Assembly: GCF_001427105.1 (NCBI RefSeq)
Contig: NZ_LMGI01000001.1
Span: 1,116,001 to 1,180,000, forward strand
DNA length: 64,000 nt
Reading direction: 5' to 3'
Source of the DNA: Sphingopyxis sp. Root154
Lineage (GTDB): Bacteria > Pseudomonadota > Alphaproteobacteria > Sphingomonadales > Sphingomonadaceae
The notes beneath the pieces are model-generated. The model was not told the DNA's origin. It made no database searches and was given only the letters and a program-made list of their open reading frames with translations. Of the stretch, positions 52,372 through 61,916 are shown in pieces. A program made the position numbers and the translations under genes. The first letter of the stretch is position 1. Each line of letters begins with the position of its first letter.

Positions 52372-53724
52372 ATGGTGAAGGAAAATCCGATTCATAAGCA
52401 GCAGATCGATCCGGTGCCGATGGCCGATCGCTTTCCCTATTACGACCTCGACGGCCGCCTTGCCGCCAATGCGACCGAAATTCACGGCATCATCGCCGGC
52501 CGCGAAGAAGCGATCGCCGCAGCTTATTGGAACGCGTTCAACGCGCTGCCCAGTGTCGACCGCCGCGTCGAGGGCGAATTGTTCGAATCCTATGTCCGCG
52601 GCAGCGCGCGCCACACCGTGGCCAAATATGCCGACGCCGCCGGCCAGGAGGTCGCGACGATCGCGTGCCAGAACGCCCATATGGCGCGGCGCGTGAAGCT
52701 GCCGCTCGCATCGGTGATGTCGTGCATCGCCGAAAGCCAGCGGCTGACGATCGAATATGTCGTCGAAGCCTGTTTCGGCGACGCCGAACGGCTCGCGCGG
52801 CTGACGAGCGCGGTGAACCGCCTTGCGCTGCTCGAATTCGACATCATGCACCGCTATGCCAAAAAGCTAGACCGCGCGGTGATCTCGAGCGAGCGGCAGA
52901 CACTCGCGGGCGATTTCGACCGCTCGATCGCCTCGCTGGTGCAGGACACCGACGGGGTGCGCGAACAGCTAGCGAAGCAGGCCGCCTCGGCCGATCAGGC
53001 GGCGAAGGGCATGATCGCCAAGACGAGCGAAGTCGCGGCGGCGTCCGAGCAATCGGCGATGGCGATGCGCGAAGCCGCCTCGACCGCCGCGGGTCTGATC
53101 CGCGCGATCGAGGATGCGCGCAGCGAAGTCGAAGCCTCGGCCAGCGTCGCAACGCGCGCGTCGGAGCAGGCGGGCGAAGCCGTCGCGATGTCGGCGACGC
53201 TGTCGCACCATGCCGAATCGATCGAATCCATTTTGGGCCTGATCCGCGAAATCGCCGGGCAGACCAACCTCCTCGCGCTCAACGCCACGATCGAAGCGGC
53301 GCGCGCGGGCGAATCGGGCCGCGGCTTTGCCGTCGTCGCGCAGGAGGTGAAGAGTCTCGCCAACGAAACCGCGCGCGCGACCGACGATATCGCGGGCAAG
53401 ATCACCGCGATTCAGCAGGCGACGCGCGGGTCGGTCAGCGCCAACCAGTCGATCCAGGCGACGATCGTCGAAGTGCAGACATCGGCGCAGCGTATACGCG
53501 ACGCGATGGACGCGCAGGCGCAGACCGTCACCTCGATCACCGCCGCGGTCGACGAAACCGCGCTCGCCGCCGACAGCATGTCGTCGACGATCGCGAGCAT
53601 CCGCAACGATTCGGGTATGGTCGCAAGCGAGATCAGCGTGCTGAGCCAGGAATTCGCCAAGATGGGCGGGCGGTTGCAGCAGCTGGAACAGGCCGCGAGC
53701 GAATTCAGCCGCCGGGTGGCGTAG
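52372..53724 (+). CDS. globin-coupled cytosolic methyl-accepting chemotaxis protein
   Basis: The 450-residue soluble chemoreceptor has an N-terminal protoglobin-like domain (about residues 20-160). The candidate heme-proximal His is H103 in [11 protein letters not shown], in the H-x6-L pattern of HemAT-like sensors. It is followed by a long signalling coil with the MCP core [50 protein letters not shown] (about 285-334). No membrane segment is present, so it probably senses oxygen or another heme ligand in the cytoplasm. No che genes are in the window. ATG 52372 follows GGAAGCAGGA. Confidence 0.85.
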   Translation: MVKENPIHKQQIDPVPMADRFPYYDLDGRLAANATEIHGIIAGREEAIAAAYWNAFNALPSVDRRVEGELFESYVRGSARHTVAKYADAAGQEVATIACQNAHMARRVKLPLASVMSCIAESQRLTIEYVVEACFGDAERLARLTSAVNRLALLEFDIMHRYAKKLDRAVISSERQTLAGDFDRSIASLVQDTDGVREQLAKQAASADQAAKGMIAKTSEVAAASEQSAMAMREAASTAAGLIRAIEDARSEVEASASVATRASEQAGEAVAMSATLSHHAESIESILGLIREIAGQTNLLALNATIEAARAGESGRGFAVVAQEVKSLANETARATDDIAGKITAIQQATRGSVSANQSIQATIVEVQTSAQRIRDAMDAQAQTVTSITAAVDETALAADSMSSTIASIRNDSGMVASEISVLSQEFAKMGGRLQQLEQAASEFSRRVA

Positions 53725-53779
53725 CACACAGCCGCTTCCTCCGCTTGGCAAGCTCCGCCCCGCTGCCTAAGGCGGAGGC

Positions 53780-54472
53780 ATGAACACGCATATCCTGATT
53801 ACCGGTGCGAGCCGCGGCATCGGCGCCGCGATTGCCGACGCTCTCACTACCGATGCGACGACGGTCGTCGCGCTGTCGAGCGCCGACGGCGACCTGTCCG
53901 ATCCCAGGGTGCCCGACCGGCTGTGGCAGGCGAGTCTCGACCGGCTCGACGGCCGCATCGACGTGCTGGTCAACAATGCCGGCGTGTTCGAGGACAACCC
54001 GCTGGGCGACCCCAACGCCGACTGGCTCGCGAACTGGAACCGCACGATGCAGGTCAATCTGACCGCAAGCGCGCAGCTCTGCCGCCATGCGGTGCTACAC
54101 TGGCACGAACGCGGCGTTCCCGGCCGCATCGTCAATATCGCGAGCCGCGCGGCCTATCGCGGCGACAGCCCCGCGCACTGGCATTATGCCGCGTCGAAAT
54201 CGGGCATGGTCGCGATGACCAAGACGATCGCGCGTGCCTATGCCAAGGACGGCATCCTTGCCTTTGCGATCTGCCCGGGGTTCACGATGACGGGCATGGC
54301 CGAGGACTATCTGGCGAGCCGCGGCGGCGAGAAATTGCTCGCAGACATTCCGCTGGGCCGCGTCGCGATGCCCAGTGAGGTCGGCGAAATGGCGCGCTGG
54401 TGCGCGCTCGATGCGCCCGCGGCGATGACCGGCGCGGTGCTCGACGTCAACGGCGCGAGCTACGTCCGCTAA
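53780..54472 (+). CDS. SDR family oxidoreductase
   Basis: The 230-residue short-chain dehydrogenase has TGASRGIGAAIADAL, then VNNAGVFEDN and YAASKSGMVAMTK (Y-x-x-x-K), and INPGFTMTGMAEDY-type end (CPGFTMTG). It is a standard NADP-type classical SDR with unknown substrate. It is 4 bases before prmA on the same strand. Confidence 0.88.
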   Translation: MNTHILITGASRGIGAAIADALTTDATTVVALSSADGDLSDPRVPDRLWQASLDRLDGRIDVLVNNAGVFEDNPLGDPNADWLANWNRTMQVNLTASAQLCRHAVLHWHERGVPGRIVNIASRAAYRGDSPAHWHYAASKSGMVAMTKTIARAYAKDGILAFAICPGFTMTGMAEDYLASRGGEKLLADIPLGRVAMPSEVGEMARWCALDAPAAMTGAVLDVNGASYVR

Positions 54473-54476
54473 GACG

Positions 54477-55448
54477 ATGAGCTGGATCGTCTCCCTCCCC
54501 TGCACTCGCGACGAGGCCGAAGCGCTGTCAGGCGAAATAGCCGAACTCGACGCCTCGCCCGAGGCGCCGGTCGTGGTGACGCGCGAGATCGACGAGGATG
54601 CGGGCGAATGGCAGCTCGACGCCTATGTCGATACCAAGCCGACGCCCGCGCTGCTCAAGATATTGCAGGCGCTGATCCCGAGCGCGAAGGCCAAGAAACC
54701 CGTCGTCGCGGAATTGCCCGAAGAGGATTGGGTGACGCTGAGCCAGCAGGGACTCGAGCCCGTGCAGGCGGGGCGCTTTTTCGTCCACACGAGCAGCTAT
54801 GCCGACCGCGTGCCCGCGGGCAGCATCCCCTTCCTGATAGACGCGAGCCAGGCGTTCGGCACCGGCGGGCACGATACGACCGCCGGCTGCCTGTCGATGC
54901 TCGACCGGCTAGCGCGGCAAGGGGCGAGCCCGCGCAATATCGCCGACATCGGCACAGGCACGGGCCTGCTCGCCTTTGCCGCGATGGCGCTGTGGGCGCG
55001 CGCGAAGACGATCGCGTCGGACATCGACCCTGCGAGCATTTTCGTGACGCGTGACAATGCGGAGATCAACGGCGTGCGATTGGGGCGCGGTGGCGGGCGG
55101 CTGGCGCTCGCCGTGGCACCGGGGACCAATCACCCGTCGATCAAGCACCGGGCGCCCTATGATCTGGTCATCGCGAACATCCTCGCCGGACCGCTGATTA
55201 CGCTGGCCCCGGACATCGCTGCGGCGACCGCGCCGGGCGGCCATGCGATCCTCGCGGGCCTCATCGCGCGCCAGATGGAGCCGGTGCTCGCCGCCTACCG
55301 CGCGCAAGGCTTTCGCCTCGCCGCGCGCGGCGGCAGCGCCGAATGGCCGTGCCTGCTGCTGGTCAAGCGCCCCCGCTACGGCTGGCGCCGCAAGGAACGC
55401 GCTTTCCACCGCGCGAGCCCGTCGGATGCGAGCTTCGGAAGCTGGTGA
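54477..55448 (+). CDS. prmA: ribosomal protein L11 methyltransferase
   Basis: The 323-residue enzyme has FGTGGHDTTAGCL, then NIADIGTGTGLLAFAAM (SAM motif I) and a conserved IANILAGPLITLAPDIA block. The fold and order are those of PrmA, which trimethylates ribosomal protein L11. It begins 4 bases after the SDR gene. Confidence 0.92.
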   Translation: MSWIVSLPCTRDEAEALSGEIAELDASPEAPVVVTREIDEDAGEWQLDAYVDTKPTPALLKILQALIPSAKAKKPVVAELPEEDWVTLSQQGLEPVQAGRFFVHTSSYADRVPAGSIPFLIDASQAFGTGGHDTTAGCLSMLDRLARQGASPRNIADIGTGTGLLAFAAMALWARAKTIASDIDPASIFVTRDNAEINGVRLGRGGGRLALAVAPGTNHPSIKHRAPYDLVIANILAGPLITLAPDIAAATAPGGHAILAGLIARQMEPVLAAYRAQGFRLAARGGSAEWPCLLLVKRPRYGWRRKERAFHRASPSDASFGSW

Positions 55449-55455
55449 CTTGGCC

Positions 55456-55475
55456 TCCCCCCGCTAGCGGGGGGA
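55456..55475. terminator. perfect 20-bp palindrome between prmA and phhA
   Basis: Bases 55456-55475 are a perfect palindrome (T-C6-GCT and AGC-G6-A). It lies between two convergent stop codons (55448 and 55483). There is no long T-tract, so it may work as a bidirectional terminator with Rho or as a stem that protects both 3' ends. Confidence 0.5.
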
Positions 55476-55482
55476 TGGTTGT

Positions 55483-56352
55483 TCAGGCTTTCGCCGCCGC
55501 ATATTCCTGTGTGCCGCGCGTGATCACCTCATCTTTCGGCAGGAAGTCGGCAATCGGAATCGGCGGCAGTGCGGCATTTTTGGCATAGAGCGGCGCAAAA
55601 TCAGTGTTCACCGTCGTGTCGAGCAGCTGATCGAGGCTGTCGATGACGAAATAATTCTGCTGGAAATCGTCGATCCGGTAATCGGTGCGCATCACGCGCG
55701 CGAGGTCGAAGCCGATGCGGTTCGGGCTGTCCGAATCGAGCGCGAAAACACTTTCGGCAAAAGACGAAACGATGCCCGCGCCGTAAATGCGCAGGCCGCC
55801 GGCTTCGCGGATCAGGCCGAATTCGACCGTATACCAGTAAAGCCGTGCGAGCTGTTTCAGCGCGTCGAACTTGAGGCTGCGCAGGCCGCCTTCGCCATAC
55901 GCGACCATATAATCGGCGAACACCGGGTCGGCGAGCATCGGGACATGGCCGAAGACGTCGTGGAAGACGTCGGGTTCCTGGAGGTAATCGAGCTGCTCGG
56001 GGGTGCGGATGAAATTGCCCGCGGGGAAACGCCGGTTCGCGAGATGGTCGAAAAACACCTCGTCGGGGACGAGCCCCGGCACCGCGATCACCTGCCACTC
56101 CGTCGCAGCCATCAACCGCGCGTTGAGCTCGCGATAATCGGGGATGCCGGGCTTTTCGAGGCGCAGCACGTCGATCCCGCGCAGGAAGGCGTCGGCGGCG
56201 CGGCCGGGGAGCATGTCCGACTGGCGCGCGAAGAGGCGGTCCCACATCGCATGCTCGTCGGCGGTGAAGGCGTCCCAATTCTGCGAAATCGTCCAGTCGG
56301 CCGCGGCACCCGGCGGCGGCGTGTCATGGACGTGGGTAAACTGGCTTTCCAT
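55483..56352 (-). CDS. phhA: phenylalanine 4-monooxygenase
   Basis: The 289-residue enzyme has the iron site HDVFGH (H131, H136) and the Glu E177 in YWYTVEFGL, with spacing as in other bacterial phenylalanine hydroxylases. It converts phenylalanine to tyrosine using a tetrahydropterin and O2. Its partner dehydratase phhB is not next to it. The FolB/FolX and FolM-like genes at 25238-26367 could make the pterin. phhA begins 39 bases after modC on the same strand and could be co-transcribed. Confidence 0.94.
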   Translation of the reverse strand: MESQFTHVHDTPPPGAAADWTISQNWDAFTADEHAMWDRLFARQSDMLPGRAADAFLRGIDVLRLEKPGIPDYRELNARLMAATEWQVIAVPGLVPDEVFFDHLANRRFPAGNFIRTPEQLDYLQEPDVFHDVFGHVPMLADPVFADYMVAYGEGGLRSLKFDALKQLARLYWYTVEFGLIREAGGLRIYGAGIVSSFAESVFALDSDSPNRIGFDLARVMRTDYRIDDFQQNYFVIDSLDQLLDTTVNTDFAPLYAKNAALPPIPIADFLPKDEVITRGTQEYAAAKA

Positions 56353-56391
56353 ACGACCGCTTCTATCATCAAAATGGTTTCATGTGAAACT

Positions 56392-57012
56392 TTATTCGCC
56401 AATCGCCACCACCGACGTTGCGAGCCGGTCGACCTCGGCACGGTCATGGCTGACATAGAGGATCGGCAGTTTGAGTTCGTCGCGAATCCGCTCGATCACC
56501 GGCATGATATCGCCGCGCCGCGCCGCGTCGAGCGACGATAACGGTTCGTCCATCAGGAGAATTTCGGGGGCCGCGAGCAAGGAACGGCCGATCGCGACGC
56601 GTTGCGCCTCACCCCCCGACAGGCTGTGTGGCCACCGATCGAGCAGGTCGCCGATGCCGAGGAAGGCGACGGCTTCGTCGAAGCTCATCCAGCGGTTGCC
56701 GGGATCGGCGAGGTCGAAGCCATAGGTCAGGTTCGCACGCACGCGGCGGTGCGGAAACAGCCGGCCGTCCTGAAAGACATAACCGACGCGGCGCGCCTCG
56801 GGCGGCAGGTCGACCGCGCCATCGAACAAGGTTCGTTCGCCGATGCGGATATGGCCGCGGTCGGGCTTCAGCAGCCCCGCGACCATATTGAGGATGCTAG
56901 TCTTGCCCACCCCCGACGGGCCGAACAGCGCGGTCAGGCCCGGTCCCGCGGTGAAGCGCGCGGCGATCGTGCGTTCGCCGCGCCGCTTGGCGACGTCGAT
57001 ATCAATCGCCAT
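56392..57012 (-). CDS. modC: molybdate-type ABC transporter ATP-binding protein (short ModC)
   Basis: The 206-residue ATPase has Walker A GPSGVGKTS (31-38), the signature LSGGEAQRVA (131-140) and Walker B ILLMDEP (151-157). Common ModC proteins are near 350 residues with a C-terminal TOBE ligand domain; this one stops after the ATPase domain. It energises the ModAB importer. The gene overlaps modB by 11 bases and is the last mod gene in the run, followed 39 bases later by phhA. Confidence 0.88.
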   Translation of the reverse strand: MAIDIDVAKRRGERTIAARFTAGPGLTALFGPSGVGKTSILNMVAGLLKPDRGHIRIGERTLFDGAVDLPPEARRVGYVFQDGRLFPHRRVRANLTYGFDLADPGNRWMSFDEAVAFLGIGDLLDRWPHSLSGGEAQRVAIGRSLLAAPEILLMDEPLSSLDAARRGDIMPVIERIRDELKLPILYVSHDRAEVDRLATSVVAIGE

Positions 57013-57697
57013 GGCGCTGCCTTTCGCCATGCGTGCGGCGGACGAGCCATTCGGACAGCACCAGTGCGCCGAGCGAGAGCGCGACGGAGAGGAGCGCAAG
57101 GCGCGTCACCATCGTCTCGCCGCCCGGCACCTGCAGCGCCGAATAGATAGCGAGCGGCAGCGTCCGCGTTTCACCGGGGATGTTCGAGACGAAGGTGATC
57201 GTCGCGCCGAATTCGCCGATCGAGCGCGCGAAACCGAGGACGAGCGCCGCGAGCACGCCGGGCAGCGCGAGCGGCAGGCTGATCGTCCAGAAGCTATGCC
57301 AGGGACTCGCGCCGAGCGTGCGCGCCGCGCCCTCGAGCCGCCGGTCGATGCCCTCGATCGACAGCCGCATCGCGCGCACCATCAGCGGCAGCGCCATGAT
57401 CGCGGCGGCGAGCGCGGCGCCGGTCCAGCGGAACATCAAACTCACCCCGAACCAGCTTTCGAGCCAGCGCCCGACGGGGCCGAACGGACCGAAAGCGATC
57501 AGCAGCAGCCAGCCGGTGACGACGGGCGGCAGGACTAGCGGCAGGTGGACGAGGGCATCGAGGACGACGCGGCCGGGGAAGCGATGGCGCGCGAGGATCC
57601 ATGCGAGCGCAAAGGCGATCGGAAGCGTGGCGAGCACGGCGACGCCGCCGACCTTCAGCGACAGCGCGACGATCCCCCACTCCTCGGGTGCCAGCAT
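57002..57697 (-). CDS. modB: molybdate ABC transporter permease
   Basis: The 231-residue membrane protein has about five helices and the EAA loop EGAARTLGASPWHSFWTISLPLALPG that docks with ModC. The start and family blocks match ModB of molybdate and tungstate importers. It overlaps modC by 11 bases and begins where modA ends. Confidence 0.92.
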   Translation of the reverse strand: MLAPEEWGIVALSLKVGGVAVLATLPIAFALAWILARHRFPGRVVLDALVHLPLVLPPVVTGWLLLIAFGPFGPVGRWLESWFGVSLMFRWTGAALAAAIMALPLMVRAMRLSIEGIDRRLEGAARTLGASPWHSFWTISLPLALPGVLAALVLGFARSIGEFGATITFVSNIPGETRTLPLAIYSALQVPGGETMVTRLALLSVALSLGALVLSEWLVRRTHGERQRHGD

Positions 57698-58461
57698 CAG
57701 GGCGCCGAGAACCCGTGGCGCGCGAAGATCGCGCGGCCCTGTTTCGACAACAGGAAGGCGCGGAAACCCGCGGCGTCTCTGCTCCGCGACGCCTTGAGCA
57801 GCGCGACCGGATAGCGGATCGGCGGATGGCTCGATGCCGGGAAGACGCCGACGACGCGCACTGCTTTCGACGCGCGCGCGTCGGTTGCGTAGACGATGCC
57901 GAGCGGCGCGGCGCCGCGTTCGACGAGCGCCATCGCGGCGCGGACATTCTCAACCGGCGCGACCCTGGCCGCGACGCTGGCCCAGACGCCGAGATGGGTG
58001 AGCGCCGCCTTCGCATATTTGCCCGCGGGCACCGCGTCGGGATCGGCGAGCGCGAGGCGGCCGGTGCCCAGCGCCTTTGCCAGCGCGAAACCGCGGGCGG
58101 GCGTCAGGCGAACCTTGCTTAATGCCGGGCCAATCAGCACGAGTCGATTGCCGAGCAAGGTCGTGCGGGTGCCGGGCCGCAGCAGCCCCGCCTTTGCCAC
58201 CGCATTCATCCATTCTTCATCCGCCGAGAGGAACAGGTCGGCGGGCGCACCCGCGATGACTTGCCTTGCCAACGCGGACGACGCGGCGAACGACAACACG
58301 GGTTTGGCATGGCCCTTCGCTGTCCAGACATTCGCTGCTTCTGTCAGCGATTCCTGCAGGCTTGCCGCCGCGAGAACGACCGGACCGCGTTCCTGTGCGA
58401 TCGCCGCGGGGGCAAGGAGCAGCGCGAGGAGCGCGGCGAACCAGTGGATGATGCGGACCAT
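57697..58461 (-). CDS. modA: molybdate ABC transporter substrate-binding protein
   Basis: The 254-residue protein has a signal peptide (VRIIHWFAALLALLLAPAAIAQ) and the ModA pattern: VLAAASLQESLTEAANVW, FAASSALARQVIAGAPADLFLSADEEWM and GNRLVLIGP, then a C-terminal VKPAVASHPP-type strand (FPASSHPPIRYPVA). It should bind molybdate or tungstate in the periplasm. It shares a base with modB and lies 8 bases after the PepSY gene on the same strand. Confidence 0.9.
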   Translation of the reverse strand: MVRIIHWFAALLALLLAPAAIAQERGPVVLAAASLQESLTEAANVWTAKGHAKPVLSFAASSALARQVIAGAPADLFLSADEEWMNAVAKAGLLRPGTRTTLLGNRLVLIGPALSKVRLTPARGFALAKALGTGRLALADPDAVPAGKYAKAALTHLGVWASVAARVAPVENVRAAMALVERGAAPLGIVYATDARASKAVRVVGVFPASSHPPIRYPVALLKASRSRDAAGFRAFLLSKQGRAIFARHGFSAP

Positions 58462-58469
58462 GCTGCAAC

Positions 58470-59822
58470 CTATAGGCGCGGGCGGGGCCTCGCCGCAACG
58501 CCGAGCCAACGCCCGGCGCGCGGGAGGCGCGGCAGGACGAGGCGCTCGACAATCCAGAGGAGGATCAACGACGCCGCGAGGAACGGCAACAGCGCGGCGA
58601 GGATCAGGATCAGCGCGGCAACTCCCTTGAGCTTCGCGGGATCACGCGGCTTCGAAGGCGCGCCGAGCGCGTCGTCGGGCTTGCGGCGGCGCCACATCAG
58701 AAAGCCCGAGATCGCGAGGGTGAACAGCGCGAGTGCGGTCGCGACGCCGATCAACTGGTTGGCGAGGCCGAAGAGCTGACCCTCGTGCCATGCGATGCCG
58801 TAGCCCACGGCGCGGTCGATCGCATGTTTTTCGGCAAAAGTGCTGCGCGCGACTTCGAGGCTCGTTTCCGGGTCGTAGCTGACCTTGCGCACCAGCGGGC
58901 GGTTCTGGGTGAGCGTGGTCAGCGTCCAGACATTGCCGTTGGGCGGGCCAAAGGTATTAGGCGCGCCCGGCGGCTGGATGATCGCGGGCGCGGGCATATG
59001 TTCGCTGCGGGCGCGGAGCACGATATATTCGAGGCGTGCGTGCGGCGGCGGTGCGGCGGGTTCGGCGGCCGCCATCGCATGATGATCGTGCGCGGCGTGC
59101 GGATCGGCGCCGCCCTTCCAGTCCTGCACCCCCGACACCCAGCCCATTTCGGCGCGGACGGTGCGAAAGCCGCTTGCCCATACCTCGGTCCACGGCAGCG
59201 CGGTGAAGAGCAGGACGAGCGCGAGGCCCGAGACCCAGAAGCCGGTGACGGCGTGGAGGTCGCGCAGCGCGGTGCGGCCGCCGAGCGACAGGCGCGGCCA
59301 GACCACCCCTGCGGCGCCGCGGCCGCGCGGCCACCAGAGATAGAGGCCGGTGAGGATCATCACGATCGCCCAACTCGCGGCGAGTTCGACGAGCAGGCGG
59401 CCGGTACGGCCGATCAGGAGCGTGCCGTGGATGCGCGAGAGCCACGCCGAAATGCGCTGGTCGGGGTCGGCTGCGCCGACCACCTTGCCTTGGGGTGAGA
59501 CGGCAATGTCGCGCATCTCCCCGCCCGGCAGGCCGATATGGACCACCGCCGCGTCGCCGGGCGCCTCGGGGATGCGGTAATAATGAAAGCTCGCGCCCGG
59601 ATTGGCCGCAAGTGCTGAGGCGACCTGCGCATCGGCATCGACCGCGCCCGCCGTCGGCAGGCCACGCCATGCACGTTCCTCCCACCGGTCGATTTGCGGC
59701 TTGAACAGATAGGCCGCACCCGTCACCGAGAGGACAAGGACGAAGGGGATGACGAACAGTCCGGCATAGAAATGCCAGCGCCAGATCGTGCGATAGAACG
59801 GAACCCGGTTGATGTCGGTCAT
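58470..59822 (-). CDS. PepSY-associated TM helix family protein
   Basis: The 450-residue inner-membrane protein begins RTIWRWHFYAGLFVIPFVLVLSVTGAAYLFKPQ, the standard start of the PepSY_TM family, and has four main helix groups. The large periplasmic part contains a His-rich segment (AAHDHHAMAAAE) that may bind a metal. Related proteins (PiuB/FhuE-partner, siderophore reductase class) lie next to TonB receptors and are thought to reduce or release metal-ligand complexes. It lies 15 bases after the TonB receptor gene and 8 bases before modA. Confidence 0.85.
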   Translation of the reverse strand: MTDINRVPFYRTIWRWHFYAGLFVIPFVLVLSVTGAAYLFKPQIDRWEERAWRGLPTAGAVDADAQVASALAANPGASFHYYRIPEAPGDAAVVHIGLPGGEMRDIAVSPQGKVVGAADPDQRISAWLSRIHGTLLIGRTGRLLVELAASWAIVMILTGLYLWWPRGRGAAGVVWPRLSLGGRTALRDLHAVTGFWVSGLALVLLFTALPWTEVWASGFRTVRAEMGWVSGVQDWKGGADPHAAHDHHAMAAAEPAAPPPHARLEYIVLRARSEHMPAPAIIQPPGAPNTFGPPNGNVWTLTTLTQNRPLVRKVSYDPETSLEVARSTFAEKHAIDRAVGYGIAWHEGQLFGLANQLIGVATALALFTLAISGFLMWRRRKPDDALGAPSKPRDPAKLKGVAALILILAALLPFLAASLILLWIVERLVLPRLPRAGRWLGVAARPRPRL

Positions 59823-59837
59823 CCCCTGCCCCTCCCC

Positions 59838-61847
59838 TTAGAAGCGCGCGCGGATGCCGGCGGAGACCGCGCGGCGTTCGACGGGGTAATAGATCGCCGA
59901 TGCGGGGGTGACGGCGATCGCCGCGCTGATGTCGCCGATCGCCTTTTTGCCCGTGACATTTCGGACGTCGACAAAGGCGTCGATGCCCTTGGCAACCGTT
60001 GCGCCACCGGTGATACCGATCAGCGCATAACCGGGGGTGCGGACCTGATTGCGGTAGTCGGCGAAGGACCCGTCGGGGACCCATTCGAGGTTGGGCGCGA
60101 TATGTAGCGCGTCGGTGCCGAGACGGAGCTCCGCGCGATAGGCGTGCTTTGGGACGACCGGCAGACGGTTGTTGCCGAATTGCGCGTCACCCCGGAAGCG
60201 GAAGTCGCTGTATGTGTAGACCTGCCGCAGCCGCAGCCAGCCGGTCGGCGCGAGATCCAGCCCCGCCTCGACGCCTTGATGGCGCGTGCGGTCGGCGTTG
60301 AAGGTCGCGGCGGGGATATTGCTGTTGGTCGTGAACTGGAGCAGCTCGCCTTTCAGCGTCGAACGGTAAAGCGCGAGGTCCCAGCTGGAAAAGCCGAGCT
60401 TGCCGCGCGTGCCGATCTCGGCGGTCCACGCACGCTGCGGGCGAATGTCCGAAACCACCGTGCTCGTCGGCGGGGTGCCGATCGTCTGGAACACCTCGCC
60501 GAAACCCAGGAATTCGGCCGAGCGGCTGTAGTTGGCGAAGATCTGAATATCGGCGGCGGGTTCGAACAGCAGGCCGACTTTGGGCGAGAAGGCGTCGAAG
60601 TCGATCCGGCCGTCGGTCGCGGGCGTGGCCGAGAAATTGACGGACCGCTTGCGCCAGCCGTCGGCGTAGACGCCGCCCGCGATCAGCGTCACCGCGTCGA
60701 CCGGCCGCACGCGCACTTCGCCATAGAGAGTCGCGGTCTGCGCTTTCTGGTCGGCGTCGAAGGTCAGCGCACCGCGCCGCCCGCCATTGTTGACGAACTG
60801 ACGCGCGTCGGTGCTGCCGCGGCGGATTTCGCCGCCAAGCGTTACCTCGAACGGACCCTCCGCATAGTCGGCGCGGAAAAAGGTGCCGACATCGACCGAT
60901 TTCTGGTCGATGAGCTGGAAGATCGGGTGGTGGAGCGACTTCGCGTTGACGAAGCCGCCGACGTCGAGCGTGAAAGCGCCCCAGTCGAAGCGCGTGCGGT
61001 TCTGGAGGCGCAGCGAGTCGATGTCGCGTCCCTGATCGCCCGCGACCGCGCCCGCATTGGCTTTGCGCGGGGTAGTCAGCGCCTCGGCCATCGTCAACGC
61101 GCCCGGGATCTGCTGGTCGATATTGTTGATGCTTGCGTAGAAACGCGTGCTGACAACATCGCTCAGCTTCAATCCGACATTGCCCTGAAAGCGCAGGCTG
61201 CGGCGCTTGGCATGGCCGCGGTCGCCATTCGATGTGTCCGCGCCGATTGCCCCCCAGGCATCGACCCTATCGCTCGCGATGCCCGCCGAGACGAGGCCGC
61301 GTACGCTGTCGAAGCTGCCGACATCGGCGCGGAGGTAAATCCCACGCGCGGTGCGCCCGGTCGGGGTCACGCCATTGATCGCGCCGCCGAGCGTGCCCGA
61401 CCCGAAGCGCAGCGCGTTGGCGCCGCGATAGACTTCGAGATGGTCGAAGAAGATCGGCTCGAGCTCCTGGAAATCGCCATTGTCGTCGGCGAGGTTGATC
61501 GGCACGCCATCCTGCAACAGCGTCAGCCCGCGCATATGGAAGCCGCGCGAGACGCCCGAACCACGGATCGAGAGGCGCACCTCCTGCCCGTAGCGCGGTT
61601 GCAGATAGACGCCGGGCGAGAATGCGAGTGTGTCGCGCAAGGACACGACCGATTTGTCGGCGTAATCTTCGTACGACACGACATCGGTACCGCCGGGCGT
61701 TCGGGCAGCTCGCTCCTCGGCGTCGTCGGTCGAGGTCGGCGCAGTGACGATGATGGTCGAATCGGCCTCTTCGGCATGGACGGGAGCGGCGACAAGACAC
61801 GTCGCAAGCGCCAGTAACGGCACGGTCCCATGGATATGGGTCTTCAT
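59838..61847 (-). CDS. TonB-dependent outer-membrane receptor
   Basis: The 669-residue receptor has a signal peptide (MKTHIHGTVPLLALATCLVAAPVHA) and a TonB-box-like STIIVTAPT. The plug domain follows (VSLRDTLAFSPGVYLQPRYGQEVRLSIRGSG and DGVPINLADDNG), then a beta-barrel ending ...RRAVSAGIRARF with a C-terminal Phe. It resembles FecA-type and other siderophore or metal-chelate receptors. The substrate is unknown. It precedes the PepSY and mod genes and follows a small exported gene on the same strand. Confidence 0.92.
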   Translation of the reverse strand: MKTHIHGTVPLLALATCLVAAPVHAEEADSTIIVTAPTSTDDAEERAARTPGGTDVVSYEDYADKSVVSLRDTLAFSPGVYLQPRYGQEVRLSIRGSGVSRGFHMRGLTLLQDGVPINLADDNGDFQELEPIFFDHLEVYRGANALRFGSGTLGGAINGVTPTGRTARGIYLRADVGSFDSVRGLVSAGIASDRVDAWGAIGADTSNGDRGHAKRRSLRFQGNVGLKLSDVVSTRFYASINNIDQQIPGALTMAEALTTPRKANAGAVAGDQGRDIDSLRLQNRTRFDWGAFTLDVGGFVNAKSLHHPIFQLIDQKSVDVGTFFRADYAEGPFEVTLGGEIRRGSTDARQFVNNGGRRGALTFDADQKAQTATLYGEVRVRPVDAVTLIAGGVYADGWRKRSVNFSATPATDGRIDFDAFSPKVGLLFEPAADIQIFANYSRSAEFLGFGEVFQTIGTPPTSTVVSDIRPQRAWTAEIGTRGKLGFSSWDLALYRSTLKGELLQFTTNSNIPAATFNADRTRHQGVEAGLDLAPTGWLRLRQVYTYSDFRFRGDAQFGNNRLPVVPKHAYRAELRLGTDALHIAPNLEWVPDGSFADYRNQVRTPGYALIGITGGATVAKGIDAFVDVRNVTGKKAIGDISAAIAVTPASAIYYPVERRAVSAGIRARF

Positions 61848-61916
61848 AGATTTTCCTTCGCTGAATGCAGTCACGGGCCGCGCCGCGCGAAAGCGCGGGC
61901 AGCCGATTGGTCTGGA

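Noticed and set aside
60144..61817. 557-residue plus-strand open frame across the TonB receptor gene
   Set aside because: It is an antisense shadow of the receptor with no recognisable domain or ribosome-binding site.
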